A DNA stretch of 33,846 bases from Opitutia bacterium Tous-C1TDCM (lineage in GTDB: Bacteria; Verrucomicrobiota; Verrucomicrobiia; Opitutales; Opitutaceae): the NCBI GenBank assembly GCA_002288455.1, contig NEUS01000037.1, forward strand, positions 1 through 33,846, given 5' to 3'. Positions 23,718 to 33,389 of this stretch are shown in pieces (position 1 is the stretch's first letter; each line of letters begins with the position of its first letter). Below the pieces are notes generated by a model that ran no database searches, was not told the DNA's origin, and worked only from the letters and a program-made list of their open reading frames with translations. Position numbers and translations under genes: made by a program.

Positions 23718-24718
23718 GCATTCCCGTACTCGGCGTCGTTATCGTCGTCGCCATCGTCGGCCTGATCGTTTTCGCCATCGTCTTCAGCCTCGTCGGCGCG
23801 TGGGTGAAGGCGATGTTCAACGGCGCTCCCGTGCCGCTGTCCAAGCTGGTGGCCCTCAAGTTCGCCAGCATCCCCTACAACCTGATCGTCGACGCGCGCA
23901 TCACCGCGGTCCGCGCCGGCATCGCGCTCGACGCCGACCAGATCGCGTCGCACTTCCAGGCCGGCGGCAACGTCGTGCCCACCGTGCAGGCGCTCATCGC
24001 CGCCCAGAAGGCCGGCATCGAACTCGGCTGGGACCGCGCCTGCGCGATCGACCTCGCGACCAAGGGCTCCGGCAAGAGCGTCGTCGAGGCGGTGCGCACG
24101 TCCGTCGACCCGAAGGTCATCGACTGCCCGAATCCCGAGGGCGGCCGCACGACGATCGACGGCGTGGCCAAGGACGGCATCCAGGTGAAGGTGAAGGCGC
24201 GCGTCACCGTGCGCACGAACCTCGACCGCTTCGTCGGCGGCGCCAAGGAAGACACCATCATCGCCCGCGTGGGCGAAGGCATCGTCTCCACGATCGGCTC
24301 GGCCGAAACCTACAAGGTGGTGCTCGAGTCGCCGGACAGCATTTCGAAGACGGTGCTGGCGCGCGGCCTCGATGTGGGCTCGGCCTTCGAGATTCTTTCG
24401 ATCGACATCGCCGACGTCGACGTCGGCGAGAACGTCGGCGCCAAGCTCCAGGAAGCGCAGGCCGAAGCGAACAAGAACATGGCGCAGGCGCAGGCGGAAA
24501 TCCGCCGCGCCGCGGCGGTCGCGGTGGAGCAGGAAATGAAGGCGCGCGTGCAGGAGATGCAGGCCAAGGTCGTCGAGGCGCAGGCGCAGGTGCCGTTGGC
24601 GATGGCCGAGGCCTTCCGCTCCGGCCGGCTCGGCGTGATGGACTATTACAAGATGGAGAACGTGCAGGCGGATACGTCGATGCGCAGTTCGATCGCGCAC
24701 CCCGACGGCAAGAAGTAA
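23714..24718 (+). CDS. floA: Flotillin-like protein FloA (SPFH family)
   Basis: This 334-residue membrane scaffold is anchored by one N-terminal helix (about 5-30). An SPFH domain follows (about 35-200, including [16 protein letters not shown] and [16 protein letters not shown]). A coiled coil rich in Ala, Glu and Gln runs about 235-300. Length and the conserved N-terminus agree with bacterial FloA. It assembles membrane microdomains and influences fluidity and protein complexes. It is translated with the two NfeD genes through ATGA overlaps and is followed by a coiled-coil membrane protein gene after 48 bases. Confidence 0.93.
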   Translation: MSIPVLGVVIVVAIVGLIVFAIVFSLVGAWVKAMFNGAPVPLSKLVALKFASIPYNLIVDARITAVRAGIALDADQIASHFQAGGNVVPTVQALIAAQKAGIELGWDRACAIDLATKGSGKSVVEAVRTSVDPKVIDCPNPEGGRTTIDGVAKDGIQVKVKARVTVRTNLDRFVGGAKEDTIIARVGEGIVSTIGSAETYKVVLESPDSISKTVLARGLDVGSAFEILSIDIADVDVGENVGAKLQEAQAEANKNMAQAQAEIRRAAAVAVEQEMKARVQEMQAKVVEAQAQVPLAMAEAFRSGRLGVMDYYKMENVQADTSMRSSIAHPDGKK

Positions 24719-24766
24719 GCTCCGGCTGCACTGTCCCGTTAACCCAGCGCGTCCGCCTTCCGCCCC

Positions 24767-25369
24767 ATGATCGAGTGGATCCTCGAAAAGCTGCCCGTCA
24801 TCATCTTCGTGGTGATTTTCATCGGGCAGATGGTGCGCGGCCTGATGAAGGCCAAGGACACCGAGGCCGAGCCGCCGGTGCGCCACAACGAGCTCGAGGA
24901 GCAGCGCCGCACCGAGGAGATCCAGCGGGAAATCCGCCGGAAGATCGCGGCGCGGCGCGGCGGGGCGATGCCGGCGGGAGAAGCCGCGGAGGCTCCGCCG
25001 GTGATGCGCCGGGATCCGACGGCGATTCCGTTGCCGGAGCCGCTCGGCGGACCGTTACGGAAGCTATTCGAGGAGCTCGAGCGCCGGGCCGAGCCGGTCG
25101 CGGCCCCCGTCGCCCCGCCGCCGCTGGCGGCCGAGCGGCGCAATGAGGAACTGGAACGGCAGCAACGTCTGGCGGAAGAGTTGGCGGCGCTGAAAGCGCG
25201 GCGGGCCGCGCAGACGGCGGCGGCCAAAGCCGAGGCGGCCGCGCCGGGTCGGCGGGCGGCAGCGGCGGGAGGTCGCTCCGCCGTGGAAGAACTCAAAGAT
25301 CCCGAGCGGCTGCGCCGGGCCTTCCTGCAACGGGAGATTCTGGGGCCGCCGGTCAGCCTGCGACCGTAA
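24767..25369 (+). CDS. Coiled-coil membrane protein of unknown function
   Basis: The 200-residue protein has one N-terminal membrane helix (LPVIIFVVIFIGQMVRGLM, about 9-27) and then a long charged region. Two predicted coiled coils are rich in Arg and Glu (about 40-65 and 110-150). A conserved-looking end reads ELKDPERLRRAFLQREILGP, often seen at the C-terminus of small membrane-anchored proteins in which it may bind a partner. No family was recognised. Position directly after floA suggests a microdomain partner; this is inference. It faces the rodZ-like gene across 40 bases. Confidence 0.7.
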   Translation: MIEWILEKLPVIIFVVIFIGQMVRGLMKAKDTEAEPPVRHNELEEQRRTEEIQREIRRKIAARRGGAMPAGEAAEAPPVMRRDPTAIPLPEPLGGPLRKLFEELERRAEPVAAPVAPPPLAAERRNEELERQQRLAEELAALKARRAAQTAAAKAEAAAPGRRAAAAGGRSAVEELKDPERLRRAFLQREILGPPVSLRP

Positions 25370-25409
25370 CCGTGGGCCCGAATACGGGCGAGGGAGAGAA
25401 CCGACGCCT

Positions 25410-26252
25410 TTACGGCGCGGGCAATTGGCCGCGTTTGTAGCCGGGACCGAACTGGGCGAGCATCTGGCCGAAGTTCATGCGCCGGCCGTTGATTTCCAGT
25501 TCGAGGTTCTCCGGGGTGTCGGCTTCGACGTAGAGGGCGCCGGGGCGGGCCACCGAGCGGGTCTCGCCGGCGGCGATGAAGCCGGAGAAGTAAACTTCGC
25601 CTTCGCTCTCGTCCGCGTTGCGCTTGAGGACGGTGACTTTGACCGGGCGCACGGCGTAGAGGCCGATGACCGGGCCGCGGGGGGCGGTGGCTGAGGTCGG
25701 GGCGGGGCTCGGCGCCGGCGCCGGGGCGGCAGGGCGGTTGCTGCCGATGAGATTCCAGCCGAGAATGAGCACGAGCAACCCCACTGCGCCGCCGCCGCCC
25801 CACTTGATGTATTTGAAAACGACGGCGGGGTCGGGACCGGTGGGCAGCGAGGTGGAGCCGCGCGGATAGCGGGGCTGGGGCTGCGCCCCGCTGCCGGAAG
25901 CGGAATCCGCCTGGCCGTCGGCCGGCGGGGCGGAGCGATCGCCGGTTTCGCCCGCGGTGGCGACCGTGATATCCATGCGACCGTAGACTTCGCGGTTGGG
26001 TTGGCGCGGGCGCACCTCGCCGCGGCCGAGCGCGGCGTAGTCGTTGAGGATCCGGTCGCCGGGGAGCTTGAGAAAATTGGCGTAGGTCCGGAGAAAGCCG
26101 CGGGTGTAGATTTCGGTCAGGCCGATATCGAAATGGTTGGTCTCGAATTTCTGCAGGTAGTCGCCGCGGATCTTGGTGGCTTCGGCGGCTTCGCGGATGG
26201 AGATGCCCTTTTTCTTGCGCGCTTCCTCGAGGCGTTCGCCGATGGTCTGCAT
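25410..26252 (-). CDS. RodZ-like cell-shape protein (HTH plus membrane helix)
   Basis: This 280-residue protein has an N-terminal XRE-type helix-turn-helix (about 4-72, RLEEARKKKGISIREAAEAT and YTRGFLRTYANFLKLPGDR). A Pro/Gly/Ser-rich linker follows, then one membrane helix (about 151-171) and a periplasmic beta domain (DUF4115-like, about 195-270). That order is diagnostic of RodZ, which links MreB filaments to the wall-synthesis complex. The ATG at 26252 has a pyrimidine-rich leader. It lies 66 bases after ftsK in the same direction and is probably co-transcribed. Confidence 0.87.
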   Translation of the reverse strand: MQTIGERLEEARKKKGISIREAAEATKIRGDYLQKFETNHFDIGLTEIYTRGFLRTYANFLKLPGDRILNDYAALGRGEVRPRQPNREVYGRMDITVATAGETGDRSAPPADGQADSASGSGAQPQPRYPRGSTSLPTGPDPAVVFKYIKWGGGGAVGLLVLILGWNLIGSNRPAAPAPAPSPAPTSATAPRGPVIGLYAVRPVKVTVLKRNADESEGEVYFSGFIAAGETRSVARPGALYVEADTPENLELEINGRRMNFGQMLAQFGPGYKRGQLPAP

Positions 26253-26318
26253 GGGTGGGGATTAGGGAGAAATGCGGGGAGAGGGAAGACCGATCTGCGC
26301 GGCGCCGGGGCGCGGGGC

Positions 26319-28832
26319 TCAGAGCGAATCCAGATCGACGAGGATTTCGCGCGGGCTGGAGCCGTTCTCGGGCCCGACGATGCCTTTTTCCTCCATGATC
26401 TCCATGATCCGGGCGGCGCGGTTGTAGCCGATCCGGAGCCGGCGCTGCAGCATGGAGGTGCTGGCGCGTTTCGTGGATTTCAGCACGTCCAAGGCCTGTT
26501 GATACAACTCCTCGTCGTCGCCGAGATCTTCGTCGTCTCCGCCGCCGTCCCCGTCCTCGTCGTCCTCGCTCGCGGCGCGGTCGATCTGCTGCTGGACCGA
26601 CTGCGCGTACTGGGGCGGGCCGTTGCGTTTGAGGAATTCGACCATCTCTTGGACTTCCTCGTCCGAGACGAAGGCGCCCTGGGCGCGGACCAGGCGGGAA
26701 GTGCCCGGCGGGGAGAAGAGCATGTCGCCGCGGCCGATGAGGGTGTCGGCGCCCTTGGTGTCGAGGATGGTGCGCGAGTCGACCTGCGAGGCGACCTGGA
26801 ACGCGATGCGCGAGGGGAGGTTGGCTTTGATGACGCCGGTGATGACGTTCACCGACGGGCGCTGGGTGGCGATGATGAGATGGATGCCGGCGGCGCGGGC
26901 GAGTTGGGCGAGGCGGGCGATGCTCGTCTCGATCTCGGCCGGCGCGACCATCATGAGATCGGCAAGTTCGTCGATGATCGCGACGATGTAGGGCAGGCGT
27001 TCGGGAATCTCGATTTCGTCGGCTTCCAGCGGATCGACGCCGGCGAGGGCGCCCTGGGCATCGGGGGCCGGGACGGGTTCGGCGCCGGCTTTCTTGCGGC
27101 TGTTGAAGCCGACGATGTTGCGGACGTTGCACTTCGCGAAAATCTGGTAGCGCTGCTCCATCTCGCTGAGCAGCCACTTGAGGGCGCCGGGGACTTTTTT
27201 CGGTTCGGTCACGACCGGAATCAACATGTGCGGCAGCGAATTGAAGATCTTCAATTCGACGACCTTGGGGTCGACCATGATGAGGCGGAGGTCCTTCGGG
27301 CTCTTCGAATAGAGGATCGAGGCGACGATGGAATTGATGCAGACGGATTTGCCCGAGCCGGTGGCGCCGGCGATGAGCAAGTGGGGCATCTTGGAGAGAT
27401 CGGAAACGAGCGGCTTGCCGGAAACATCCTTGCCGAGGGCGATCGGGATTTCCGATTTCACCCCGGCCCAATCTTCGCTTTCGAGCAGCTCGCGCATGCC
27501 GACGGGAGTGGGATGCTGGTTCGGCACCTCGACGCCGACGGCGGCCTTGCCGGGAATCGGGGCGAGGATGCGCACGGACTGGGCGCGCATGCCGAGGGCG
27601 ATGTTCTTGTCGAGGCCGGCGATTTTCTCGACGCGCACGCCGGGCGCGGGGACGACCTCGTAGCGGGTGATGACGGGGCCGACGTGGATTTCGCCGAGGG
27701 TCACCTCGACGCCGAATTCGCGGAGAATGCGGAGCAGGTTTTCCGCATTCTGGCGGTGTTCTTCCTCGCTGTTGCCGGCGGCCGGTTTGGCCTGTTCGCG
27801 CAGGAGGGAGAGGGGCGGGAACTGGTAGGTGGCGTCGTCGCTCTGCGGCAGGGAAATCTTGGCGGCCTTCTTCGGTTCCTCGGGGCGGACGATGTTGAGT
27901 TCGACTTTGCCGGCGGCGACCGCGAGTTGCTTGGGATCGGTGGCGGTGGCGGATTCGGGGGCTCTGGCGACGGGCTTGGGCGCGGGTTTCTCAGGCGGGG
28001 GGACAACCGGCCTCGGCGCGGGGGCCGGACTTTCGGACTCCGGCGCGCGAGCGACCGGGCCTTTGGCGAGGGGATCTTCCGCGGATTTCGGCACGAAGGT
28101 TTTCTTGCCGGAAGGACCGACGGGACCGGCAGGTTGGGCGGCGGAGTTCGCGGCGACGGAGGCGGCCGCGGTTTTCTGTTTCGCGCGGGCTTCCTTGGCT
28201 TTGAGCAGGAGATCGCGTTCCTCGGCTTTGCGTTTCGCGCGCTCGGCGCGCCACGCATGCCAGCCGGAGAAAAGTTTCTCGAACTCGCTGCCGATATCGC
28301 GGGTGAAGATGAAGAGCAGCGAGCCGACGTAGATGGTGCCGAAAATCAGGCCGGAACCGAAGGGCCCGAGGGCATCGGCGAGCAACCGGTAGTAAAGGGT
28401 CACGCCGACCAGGCCGCCGTAGCCATGCGGGAAGTAGTCGCTGCCCCACTTGGGTTCGCTGAACATCGCGAGGCCGCCGGCAAAGGAAACGCAGGCGATG
28501 AGCATGGCGACGGCGCGCGTCCCGGTGACGTGCTTGGAATTCCGCACCGAGAGATAGAGCAGCCAAAACAGGAAGGGCGGAATCAACCAGGCGCTGACGC
28601 CGATCGAATAGAAGAGAGCCCAGACGGAGTTGGCGCCGATGACGCCGGCGGGATTTTTGCCGACGGTGGTGGTGCCGCGAAACGTGCTTTGGCCCGGATC
28701 ATACCAAAGAAACGCGACGAGCAGAAACGCGCCGAAAGCAAAACAGAGCAGGGCGGCGGGCCAATTGGGCCGATAGCGAGGAGCCTGAAAAGACGGTCCG
28801 GCGTTTGGGTTTGAAGTCTCCGGCTTGGGCAT
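26319..28832 (-). CDS. ftsK: FtsK DNA translocase
   Basis: This 837-residue septal DNA pump segregates and dedimerises chromosome termini. Four membrane helices occupy the first 190 residues. A Lys/Ala/Pro-rich linker follows (about 200-370) and then the alpha/beta motor (about 380-750). The motor has Walker A GATGSGKS (about 489-496), Walker B-like VAIIDELADLMM and FtsK/SpoIIIE landmarks such as GIHLIIATQRPSVNVITG. A 25-residue run of mostly Glu/Asp (around 755-780) precedes the C-terminal winged-helix gamma domain (STSMLQRRLRIGYNRAARIM), which reads orienting DNA motifs. It diverges from the mannose isomerase gene. Confidence 0.95.
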   Translation of the reverse strand: MPKPETSNPNAGPSFQAPRYRPNWPAALLCFAFGAFLLVAFLWYDPGQSTFRGTTTVGKNPAGVIGANSVWALFYSIGVSAWLIPPFLFWLLYLSVRNSKHVTGTRAVAMLIACVSFAGGLAMFSEPKWGSDYFPHGYGGLVGVTLYYRLLADALGPFGSGLIFGTIYVGSLLFIFTRDIGSEFEKLFSGWHAWRAERAKRKAEERDLLLKAKEARAKQKTAAASVAANSAAQPAGPVGPSGKKTFVPKSAEDPLAKGPVARAPESESPAPAPRPVVPPPEKPAPKPVARAPESATATDPKQLAVAAGKVELNIVRPEEPKKAAKISLPQSDDATYQFPPLSLLREQAKPAAGNSEEEHRQNAENLLRILREFGVEVTLGEIHVGPVITRYEVVPAPGVRVEKIAGLDKNIALGMRAQSVRILAPIPGKAAVGVEVPNQHPTPVGMRELLESEDWAGVKSEIPIALGKDVSGKPLVSDLSKMPHLLIAGATGSGKSVCINSIVASILYSKSPKDLRLIMVDPKVVELKIFNSLPHMLIPVVTEPKKVPGALKWLLSEMEQRYQIFAKCNVRNIVGFNSRKKAGAEPVPAPDAQGALAGVDPLEADEIEIPERLPYIVAIIDELADLMMVAPAEIETSIARLAQLARAAGIHLIIATQRPSVNVITGVIKANLPSRIAFQVASQVDSRTILDTKGADTLIGRGDMLFSPPGTSRLVRAQGAFVSDEEVQEMVEFLKRNGPPQYAQSVQQQIDRAASEDDEDGDGGGDDEDLGDDEELYQQALDVLKSTKRASTSMLQRRLRIGYNRAARIMEIMEEKGIVGPENGSSPREILVDLDSL

Positions 28833-28864
28833 TTGGTGTGGTCCGTCTGCGAAAATTCAGGCGA

Positions 28865-28892
28865 ATTCCACGGTAACGTGCCGGGTGGTCAA
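28865..28892 (-). promoter_or_regulatory. Possible ftsK promoter
   Basis: On the minus strand, -35 TTGACC (28892-28887) matches at five of six positions. After a 16-base spacer comes TGGAAT (28870-28865), matching the -10 consensus at four of six. It is about 33 bases before the ftsK ATG, in the divergent 107-base gap shared with the isomerase gene. Confidence 0.35.
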
Positions 28893-28939
28893 ATGTAAAC
28901 ACCCCCCGCAGGCTTTTCACGACTTTCTCGACAACTCAC

Positions 28940-29911
28940 ATGCAGGACTTGTTGCTCTTCCAGCCTTTGTATCAGGAACGTGTCTGGGGAGGCAAAGCAT
29001 TGGCCGCGGCGCTCGGGCGGACGTTGCCGTCGGGGGGGCCGATCGGGGAGAGCTGGGAAATCGTGGATCGGCCGGAGGCCCAATCGCAGGTGGTGGGCGG
29101 GACTTGGGCGGGGAAGACGTTGCGCGAACTCATCGCCGAGGCAGGTGCGAAGGTGATGGGGCCGGGATGGCCGGCCGGGAAGGCGTTTCCGATATTGGTC
29201 AAGTGGCTCGATTGCCGGGAACGCCTCAGCCTGCAGGTGCATCCGCCGGCCGCGGTCGCGGGCGAATTACGCGGCGAGCCGAAGACCGAGAATTGGTACC
29301 TGGCGGAGGCGGCGGCCGGGGCCGAATTGATCGTGGGGTTGCGGCGGGGCGTGACGCGCGACGCTTTCGAAACGGCAATCGCCCGCCAAACCTTGGAAAC
29401 GTGCGTGCACCGCTTTCCGGTGCAGGCCGGCGATTCGATTTTGGTCCGCAGCGGGCAGGTCCATGCGATCGGCGCGGGCAACCTGATTCTCGAGATCCAG
29501 CAGAATTCCGACACGACGTACCGGGTTTACGACTGGGGGCGCGTGGGGCTCGACGGCAAACCGCGGCAGATGCACGTGGCGCAGTCGCTGCGGTCGATCG
29601 ATTGGCAGGATTTCGAACCCGAGCCCGTGCGCGGGGCGGCTGTTTCCACGATTTTGGCGGATTGCGCGGAGTTCCGCATTCGCCGCGTGGTGCTGAACGC
29701 GGGGGAAACGTGGCGGATTGCGCCGCGGCAAGAGGCGCGCCTCGTCAGCGTGGTCGCCGGCGCGGTAGCGGTGCGCGGCGGCGCGGGCGGCAGCGCGGAG
29801 CAACGGCTGGCCCGCGGCACGAACGCCCTGGTGCCCTTCGCGGGCGCGTGCGAGTTTGAAGCGGAGCAGGCGACGACCTTGCTGGTGACGGAGGCGTTTT
29901 CCCGGATTTGA
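28940..29911 (+). CDS. manA: Class I mannose-6-phosphate isomerase
   Basis: The 323-residue cupin metalloenzyme interconverts mannose-6-phosphate and fructose-6-phosphate. It is the short (Firmicutes-type) form rather than the 390-residue E. coli form. Zinc-site motifs are LQVHP (about 98-102), PKTENWYL (the Glu) and SGQVHAIGAGNLILEIQQNS, the second half of which also contains the catalytic region. RVYDWGR follows. ATG at 28940 is the first codon of the conserved start (LFQPLYQERVWGG). The gene diverges from ftsK and lies 85 bases upstream of grpE in the same direction. Confidence 0.9.
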   Translation: MQDLLLFQPLYQERVWGGKALAAALGRTLPSGGPIGESWEIVDRPEAQSQVVGGTWAGKTLRELIAEAGAKVMGPGWPAGKAFPILVKWLDCRERLSLQVHPPAAVAGELRGEPKTENWYLAEAAAGAELIVGLRRGVTRDAFETAIARQTLETCVHRFPVQAGDSILVRSGQVHAIGAGNLILEIQQNSDTTYRVYDWGRVGLDGKPRQMHVAQSLRSIDWQDFEPEPVRGAAVSTILADCAEFRIRRVVLNAGETWRIAPRQEARLVSVVAGAVAVRGGAGGSAEQRLARGTNALVPFAGACEFEAEQATTLLVTEAFSRI

Positions 29912-29996
29912 AACGCGGGCGGGGTTTTGTGCCGCGGACCGCACACCGCACTTGAAGACGGCGGGTGCCGCGGCTACGGTCTTTCTCTTTTTCACT

Positions 29997-30572
29997 ATGT
30001 CCGAGCCCGAAACCAAGATCCCTGCGTCTCCTTCCGAAACTGCGACCGACGCCTCCGGCGGCGGATCAGCTGCGCCGCAGAATCCAAGCGCCGGTGGCGC
30101 CGACCTGGCTGCCCAATTGGCGGCGGCCAAGGCGGAGGCGGCGGCCAGTCTCGACAAGTTTCTGCGCACCGCGGCCGATCTGGAAAATTTCCGCCGGCGC
30201 ACGGTGCGGGAAAAGGAAGACCTGCGCACGGCCGCCACGGGCCGCGTGCTCGAGGACATTTTCCCGGTGCTTGATACGCTCGGTCTCGCCATCACCGCGG
30301 CGAAGCAGCCCAACGCCGATCTCAAGACGCTGGTCGGCGGGGTCGACATGGTGCTGACGCAGCTGAAGACGGCGTTGGCGAACCACGGGTTGAAGGAAAT
30401 CAATCCCGCGGGCCAGGCCTTCGATCCGCACCAGCACGAGGCGATCTCGCATGCGCCGAGCGCCGAGGTGAAGGAAGAGCACGTCGTGACCGTCGTGCGC
30501 ACCGGCTATTCGTTGAACGGCCGGCTCCTGCGCCCGGCCTCCGTGGTGATCTCGAGCGGTCCCGCCAAGTAA
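29997..30572 (+). CDS. grpE: GrpE nucleotide exchange factor
   Basis: The 191-residue cochaperone of DnaK opens the nucleotide pocket. After an Ala/Ser-rich N-terminus comes the long dimerisation helix (about 45-85, with DLENFRRRTVREKEDLRTAA). The C-terminal beta domain contains FDPHQHEAISHAPSAEVKE and ends VRTGYSLNGRLLRPASVVIS, the hallmark of GrpE. ATG at 29997 is preceded by a T/C-rich leader without a Shine-Dalgarno sequence. dnaJ follows after 60 bases. dnaK is not in the window, and no CIRCE element was found upstream. Confidence 0.95.
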   Translation: MSEPETKIPASPSETATDASGGGSAAPQNPSAGGADLAAQLAAAKAEAAASLDKFLRTAADLENFRRRTVREKEDLRTAATGRVLEDIFPVLDTLGLAITAAKQPNADLKTLVGGVDMVLTQLKTALANHGLKEINPAGQAFDPHQHEAISHAPSAEVKEEHVVTVVRTGYSLNGRLLRPASVVISSGPAK

Positions 30573-30632
30573 CACTTTTTCGCACCCTCCGGCGGTTTGC
30601 CGGCCGATCCCGGCGTCCGCCGAATTATCAAC

Positions 30633-31787
30633 ATGGCCAAGGAAGATTACTACGAACTGCTCGGAGTCCAAAAAGGCGTCACCGCCGAGGAACTGAAGAA
30701 AGCCTACCGCAAGAAGGCCGTGCAGTTTCATCCGGACAAGAACCCGGGCAACAAGGAGGCGGAGGAGATGTTCAAAAAGGTCTCGCACGCCTACGAGATC
30801 CTGAACGATCCGGACAAGCGCGCGGCCTACGACCGCTACGGTGCGGCGGCCTTCGAGGGCGGCGGGGCCGGGCCGGGGCCGCGGGGCCCCGCGGGCGGCG
30901 GCGGCGGTTTCCACGATCCGTTCGACATCTTCCGCGAAGTGTTCGGCCAGCAGGGCGGCGGGGGCGGCGGCGGAATCTTCGACGAAGTGTTCGGCGGGGG
31001 CGGCCGCGGCGGCAGCCGGGACGGCGCGGACCTCCGCTACGATCTCGAGATCACGCTCGAGGAAGCGGCCCGCGGCATCGAAAAGGAGATCACGTTCCGC
31101 AAGAACATGGCCTGCGAGCGCTGCGACGGCGCGGGGGCCGAGCCCGGTTCGAAACGAGTCGTGTGCCCGACCTGCCGCGGGGCGGGGCAGGTGCGGCGTT
31201 CCGGCGGCATCATCACGTTCACGCAAACGTGCCCGACCTGCGGCGGCGCGGGCAACAAGGTCGAGCGCCCGTGCACCGCGTGCCGCGGCGAGGGCCGGAT
31301 GCCGAAGACGTCGAAGCTCAACGTGCGCATCCCGCCGGGCGTCGACACGGGTTCGCGCCTGCGTTCCTCGGGGAACGGCGAAGCGGGAATGTCCGGCGGG
31401 CAAGCGGGCGATCTCTACATCGTGCTCAGCGTGAAGGAGCACGAGTTGTTCGAGCGGCAGGGCGAAGATCTGTTCTGCGAGATTCCGATCAAGTTCACGC
31501 TCGCGACGCTCGGCGGCACGATCGAGGTGCCGACCTTGTCGGGCAAAGCTTCGCTCAAGATTCCGACGGCCACGCAGAGCGGCACGACCTTCCGCCTGCG
31601 CGGCAAAGGCATGCCGAGTCTGCGCGGCGGCACGCAGGGCGACCAGCTCGTGCGCGTGCATGTCGAGGTGCCGACGTCGTTGTCGGGCGAGCAGAAGAAG
31701 ATCCTCGAGGAATTCGCGCGGGTGAGCGGCGATGCCGCGGAGCCGACGTCGAAATCGTTCTTCGAAAAAGCGAAGAAGTTCTTCTGA
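30633..31787 (+). CDS. dnaJ: DnaJ chaperone
   Basis: The 384-residue Hsp40 is of the full type-I form. It has a J-domain (1-70) with HPD at 33-35, a Gly-rich linker (about 75-130) and a zinc-binding domain with four CxxCxGxG repeats ([32 protein letters not shown]; about 155-225). The C-terminal substrate-binding domains contain [20 protein letters not shown]. It presents unfolded clients to DnaK and stimulates its ATPase. ATG at 30633 begins [11 protein letters not shown]. The last residues ([11 protein letters not shown]) are typical of the family. Confidence 0.96.
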   Translation: MAKEDYYELLGVQKGVTAEELKKAYRKKAVQFHPDKNPGNKEAEEMFKKVSHAYEILNDPDKRAAYDRYGAAAFEGGGAGPGPRGPAGGGGGFHDPFDIFREVFGQQGGGGGGGIFDEVFGGGGRGGSRDGADLRYDLEITLEEAARGIEKEITFRKNMACERCDGAGAEPGSKRVVCPTCRGAGQVRRSGGIITFTQTCPTCGGAGNKVERPCTACRGEGRMPKTSKLNVRIPPGVDTGSRLRSSGNGEAGMSGGQAGDLYIVLSVKEHELFERQGEDLFCEIPIKFTLATLGGTIEVPTLSGKASLKIPTATQSGTTFRLRGKGMPSLRGGTQGDQLVRVHVEVPTSLSGEQKKILEEFARVSGDAAEPTSKSFFEKAKKFF

Positions 31788-31865
31788 GCACAAGGTCCGG
31801 CCAGCGGCGGGCCCGCGGGCGGGCCGCGTTGACAGACCGGAGCGGCGGCGGTACGGCGAAGCACC

Positions 31866-33371
31866 ATGCTTTTCCGTTACCCCGCGGCGGCGTTGCTCCT
31901 TCTTTGCCTGAGTCTAGCGCTGCGGGCCGCGCCCTTGCCGCGCAGCACGCCGGAGGCGCAGGGCGTGGCCGCGGAGGCGATCCTCGGCTTTGTGGCCGAA
32001 GCGGAGAAATCGATCCAGGCGCTGCACAGTGTGATGATCGTGCGGCGCGGGCACGTGATTGCCGAAGGTTGGTGGGCGCCCTATGCGGCGAACGAGCCGC
32101 ACCAGCTTTTCTCGCTGAGCAAGAGCTTCACCTCGACGGCGGTCGGCCTCGCGGTGGCGGAGGGCAAATTGAAGATCGAGGATCCGGTGCTGTCGTTCTT
32201 CCCCGAATTGGCGCCGGCGAAACCGAGCGCGAACCTCCGGGCGATGCGCGTGCGCGATTTGCTCACGATGGCAACGGGGCAGCACAACGAGGACATCCAG
32301 AATTTCCCGTACCGCGGCGATGAGAACGTCGTGAAGAAATTTCTCGAACTGCCCGTGGCGCACAAACCGGGAACCTTCTTCGTCTACAATTCGCCCGCTT
32401 CCTATATGCTCTCGGCGATCGTGCAGAAGGCGACCGGACAGAGCGTGCTCGATTACCTGAAACCAAGGTTGTTTGCGCCGTTGGGAATCGAGCAGCCGAC
32501 CTGGGAGGCGAGCAAGCAGGGCGTGTCGATGGGCGGCTTCGGCCTGAGCCTGCGGACGGAGGACATCGCGAAATTCGGGCAACTTTACCTGCAGCGCGGC
32601 CGTTGGGATGGACAGCAAATCGTGCCGGAAGCGTGGGTGGCGCAGGCGACGGCGCGCTGGATGTCGAACGGCAGCAATCCGGCGAGCGATTGGGAGCAAG
32701 GCTACGGCTTCCAGTTTTGGCGTTGCCGCCACGGCATTGTTCGCGGCGACGGGGCGCGCGGACAATTTTGCCTGATCATGCCGGAGCTGGATGCGGTGGT
32801 CGCGATCACGGCGGGAACGGGAAATTTGCAGAAGGTGCTCGATGTCGTTTGGGCAACGCTGTTGCCGGCGTTGCAAGCGGCGCAGGCGCGGACAACGCCG
32901 CTGGCGGTGGAGACGGCGATACAGGCGAAGTTGAAAGCGAAACTTGCGACGTTGACCTTGGCGAAACCGACGCCGGCGGCGACGACGCCCGAGCTGGCGG
33001 CGAAGATCGCGGGCCGGAAATTTGTCTTTCCGGAAAATCCGCTGAAGTACGAGAGCCTCGTGCTCGCGCCCGCGGCCGGCGGCAACGGCGCGACGGACGT
33101 GCGTTGGCGGAGCGGCGGCGAAGAGATGGCGGCGACGGTGACGCCGGCGAATTGGAGCCGCGTCGAGGCGGCGAATCGGGAAAGCGCGGTCGCGCTGAGC
33201 GGCGCGTGGACGGGGCCGGCGACGTTTGCGCTGGAGACGGTGTTGTTCCGCACGCCCAACACGGTGCGGCTCGAACTGCGGTTCGATCCCGAGGGCGAGA
33301 CCGTTACCCTGAAAGCGATGCCGAATTCCGGGGGCGCCCCGCGGGAGATCGTGGGCCGGTGGGCGCGTTGA
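31866..33371 (+). CDS. Class C beta-lactamase-type serine hydrolase, exported
   Basis: The 501-residue protein has a signal peptide (about 1-21) and the beta-lactamase/penicillin-binding fold. Catalytic motifs are SxxK in SLSKS (Ser83, Lys86), Tyr174 in VYNS and a late GARG segment in the place of the KTG box. Such enzymes include esterases, D-amino-acid peptidases and true lactamases, so drug resistance should not be assumed. Residues beyond about 350 form an extra Ala/Thr-rich region and a beta domain of unknown role. TTGACA at 31829-31834 resembles a -35 box, but no good -10 follows. It ends 18 bases before the convergent sugar permease gene. Confidence 0.85.
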   Translation: MLFRYPAAALLLLCLSLALRAAPLPRSTPEAQGVAAEAILGFVAEAEKSIQALHSVMIVRRGHVIAEGWWAPYAANEPHQLFSLSKSFTSTAVGLAVAEGKLKIEDPVLSFFPELAPAKPSANLRAMRVRDLLTMATGQHNEDIQNFPYRGDENVVKKFLELPVAHKPGTFFVYNSPASYMLSAIVQKATGQSVLDYLKPRLFAPLGIEQPTWEASKQGVSMGGFGLSLRTEDIAKFGQLYLQRGRWDGQQIVPEAWVAQATARWMSNGSNPASDWEQGYGFQFWRCRHGIVRGDGARGQFCLIMPELDAVVAITAGTGNLQKVLDVVWATLLPALQAAQARTTPLAVETAIQAKLKAKLATLTLAKPTPAATTPELAAKIAGRKFVFPENPLKYESLVLAPAAGGNGATDVRWRSGGEEMAATVTPANWSRVEAANRESAVALSGAWTGPATFALETVLFRTPNTVRLELRFDPEGETVTLKAMPNSGGAPREIVGRWAR

Positions 33372-33389
33372 CGCGGGCGCGGCGCGGCG

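Noticed and set aside
26001-28814. 937-residue open frame on the plus strand opposite ftsK
   Set aside because: It is antisense to a clear FtsK. Its product is a biased Asp/Gly/Leu-rich sequence with no domain, as expected from GC-rich third positions.
29936-29956. GCGGACC, GCACACC, GCACTTG: possible seventh heptad array upstream of grpE
   Set aside because: Only three units with weak similarity; chance is likely in this composition.
31810-31825. GCCCGCGGGC palindrome after dnaJ as a terminator
   Set aside because: No usable loop or T-run; ordinary GC-rich palindrome.
31829-31857. TTGACA as a promoter for the serine hydrolase
   Set aside because: The -35 is perfect, but the hexamer 17 bases later (TACGGC) is a poor -10 and is almost at the start codon.
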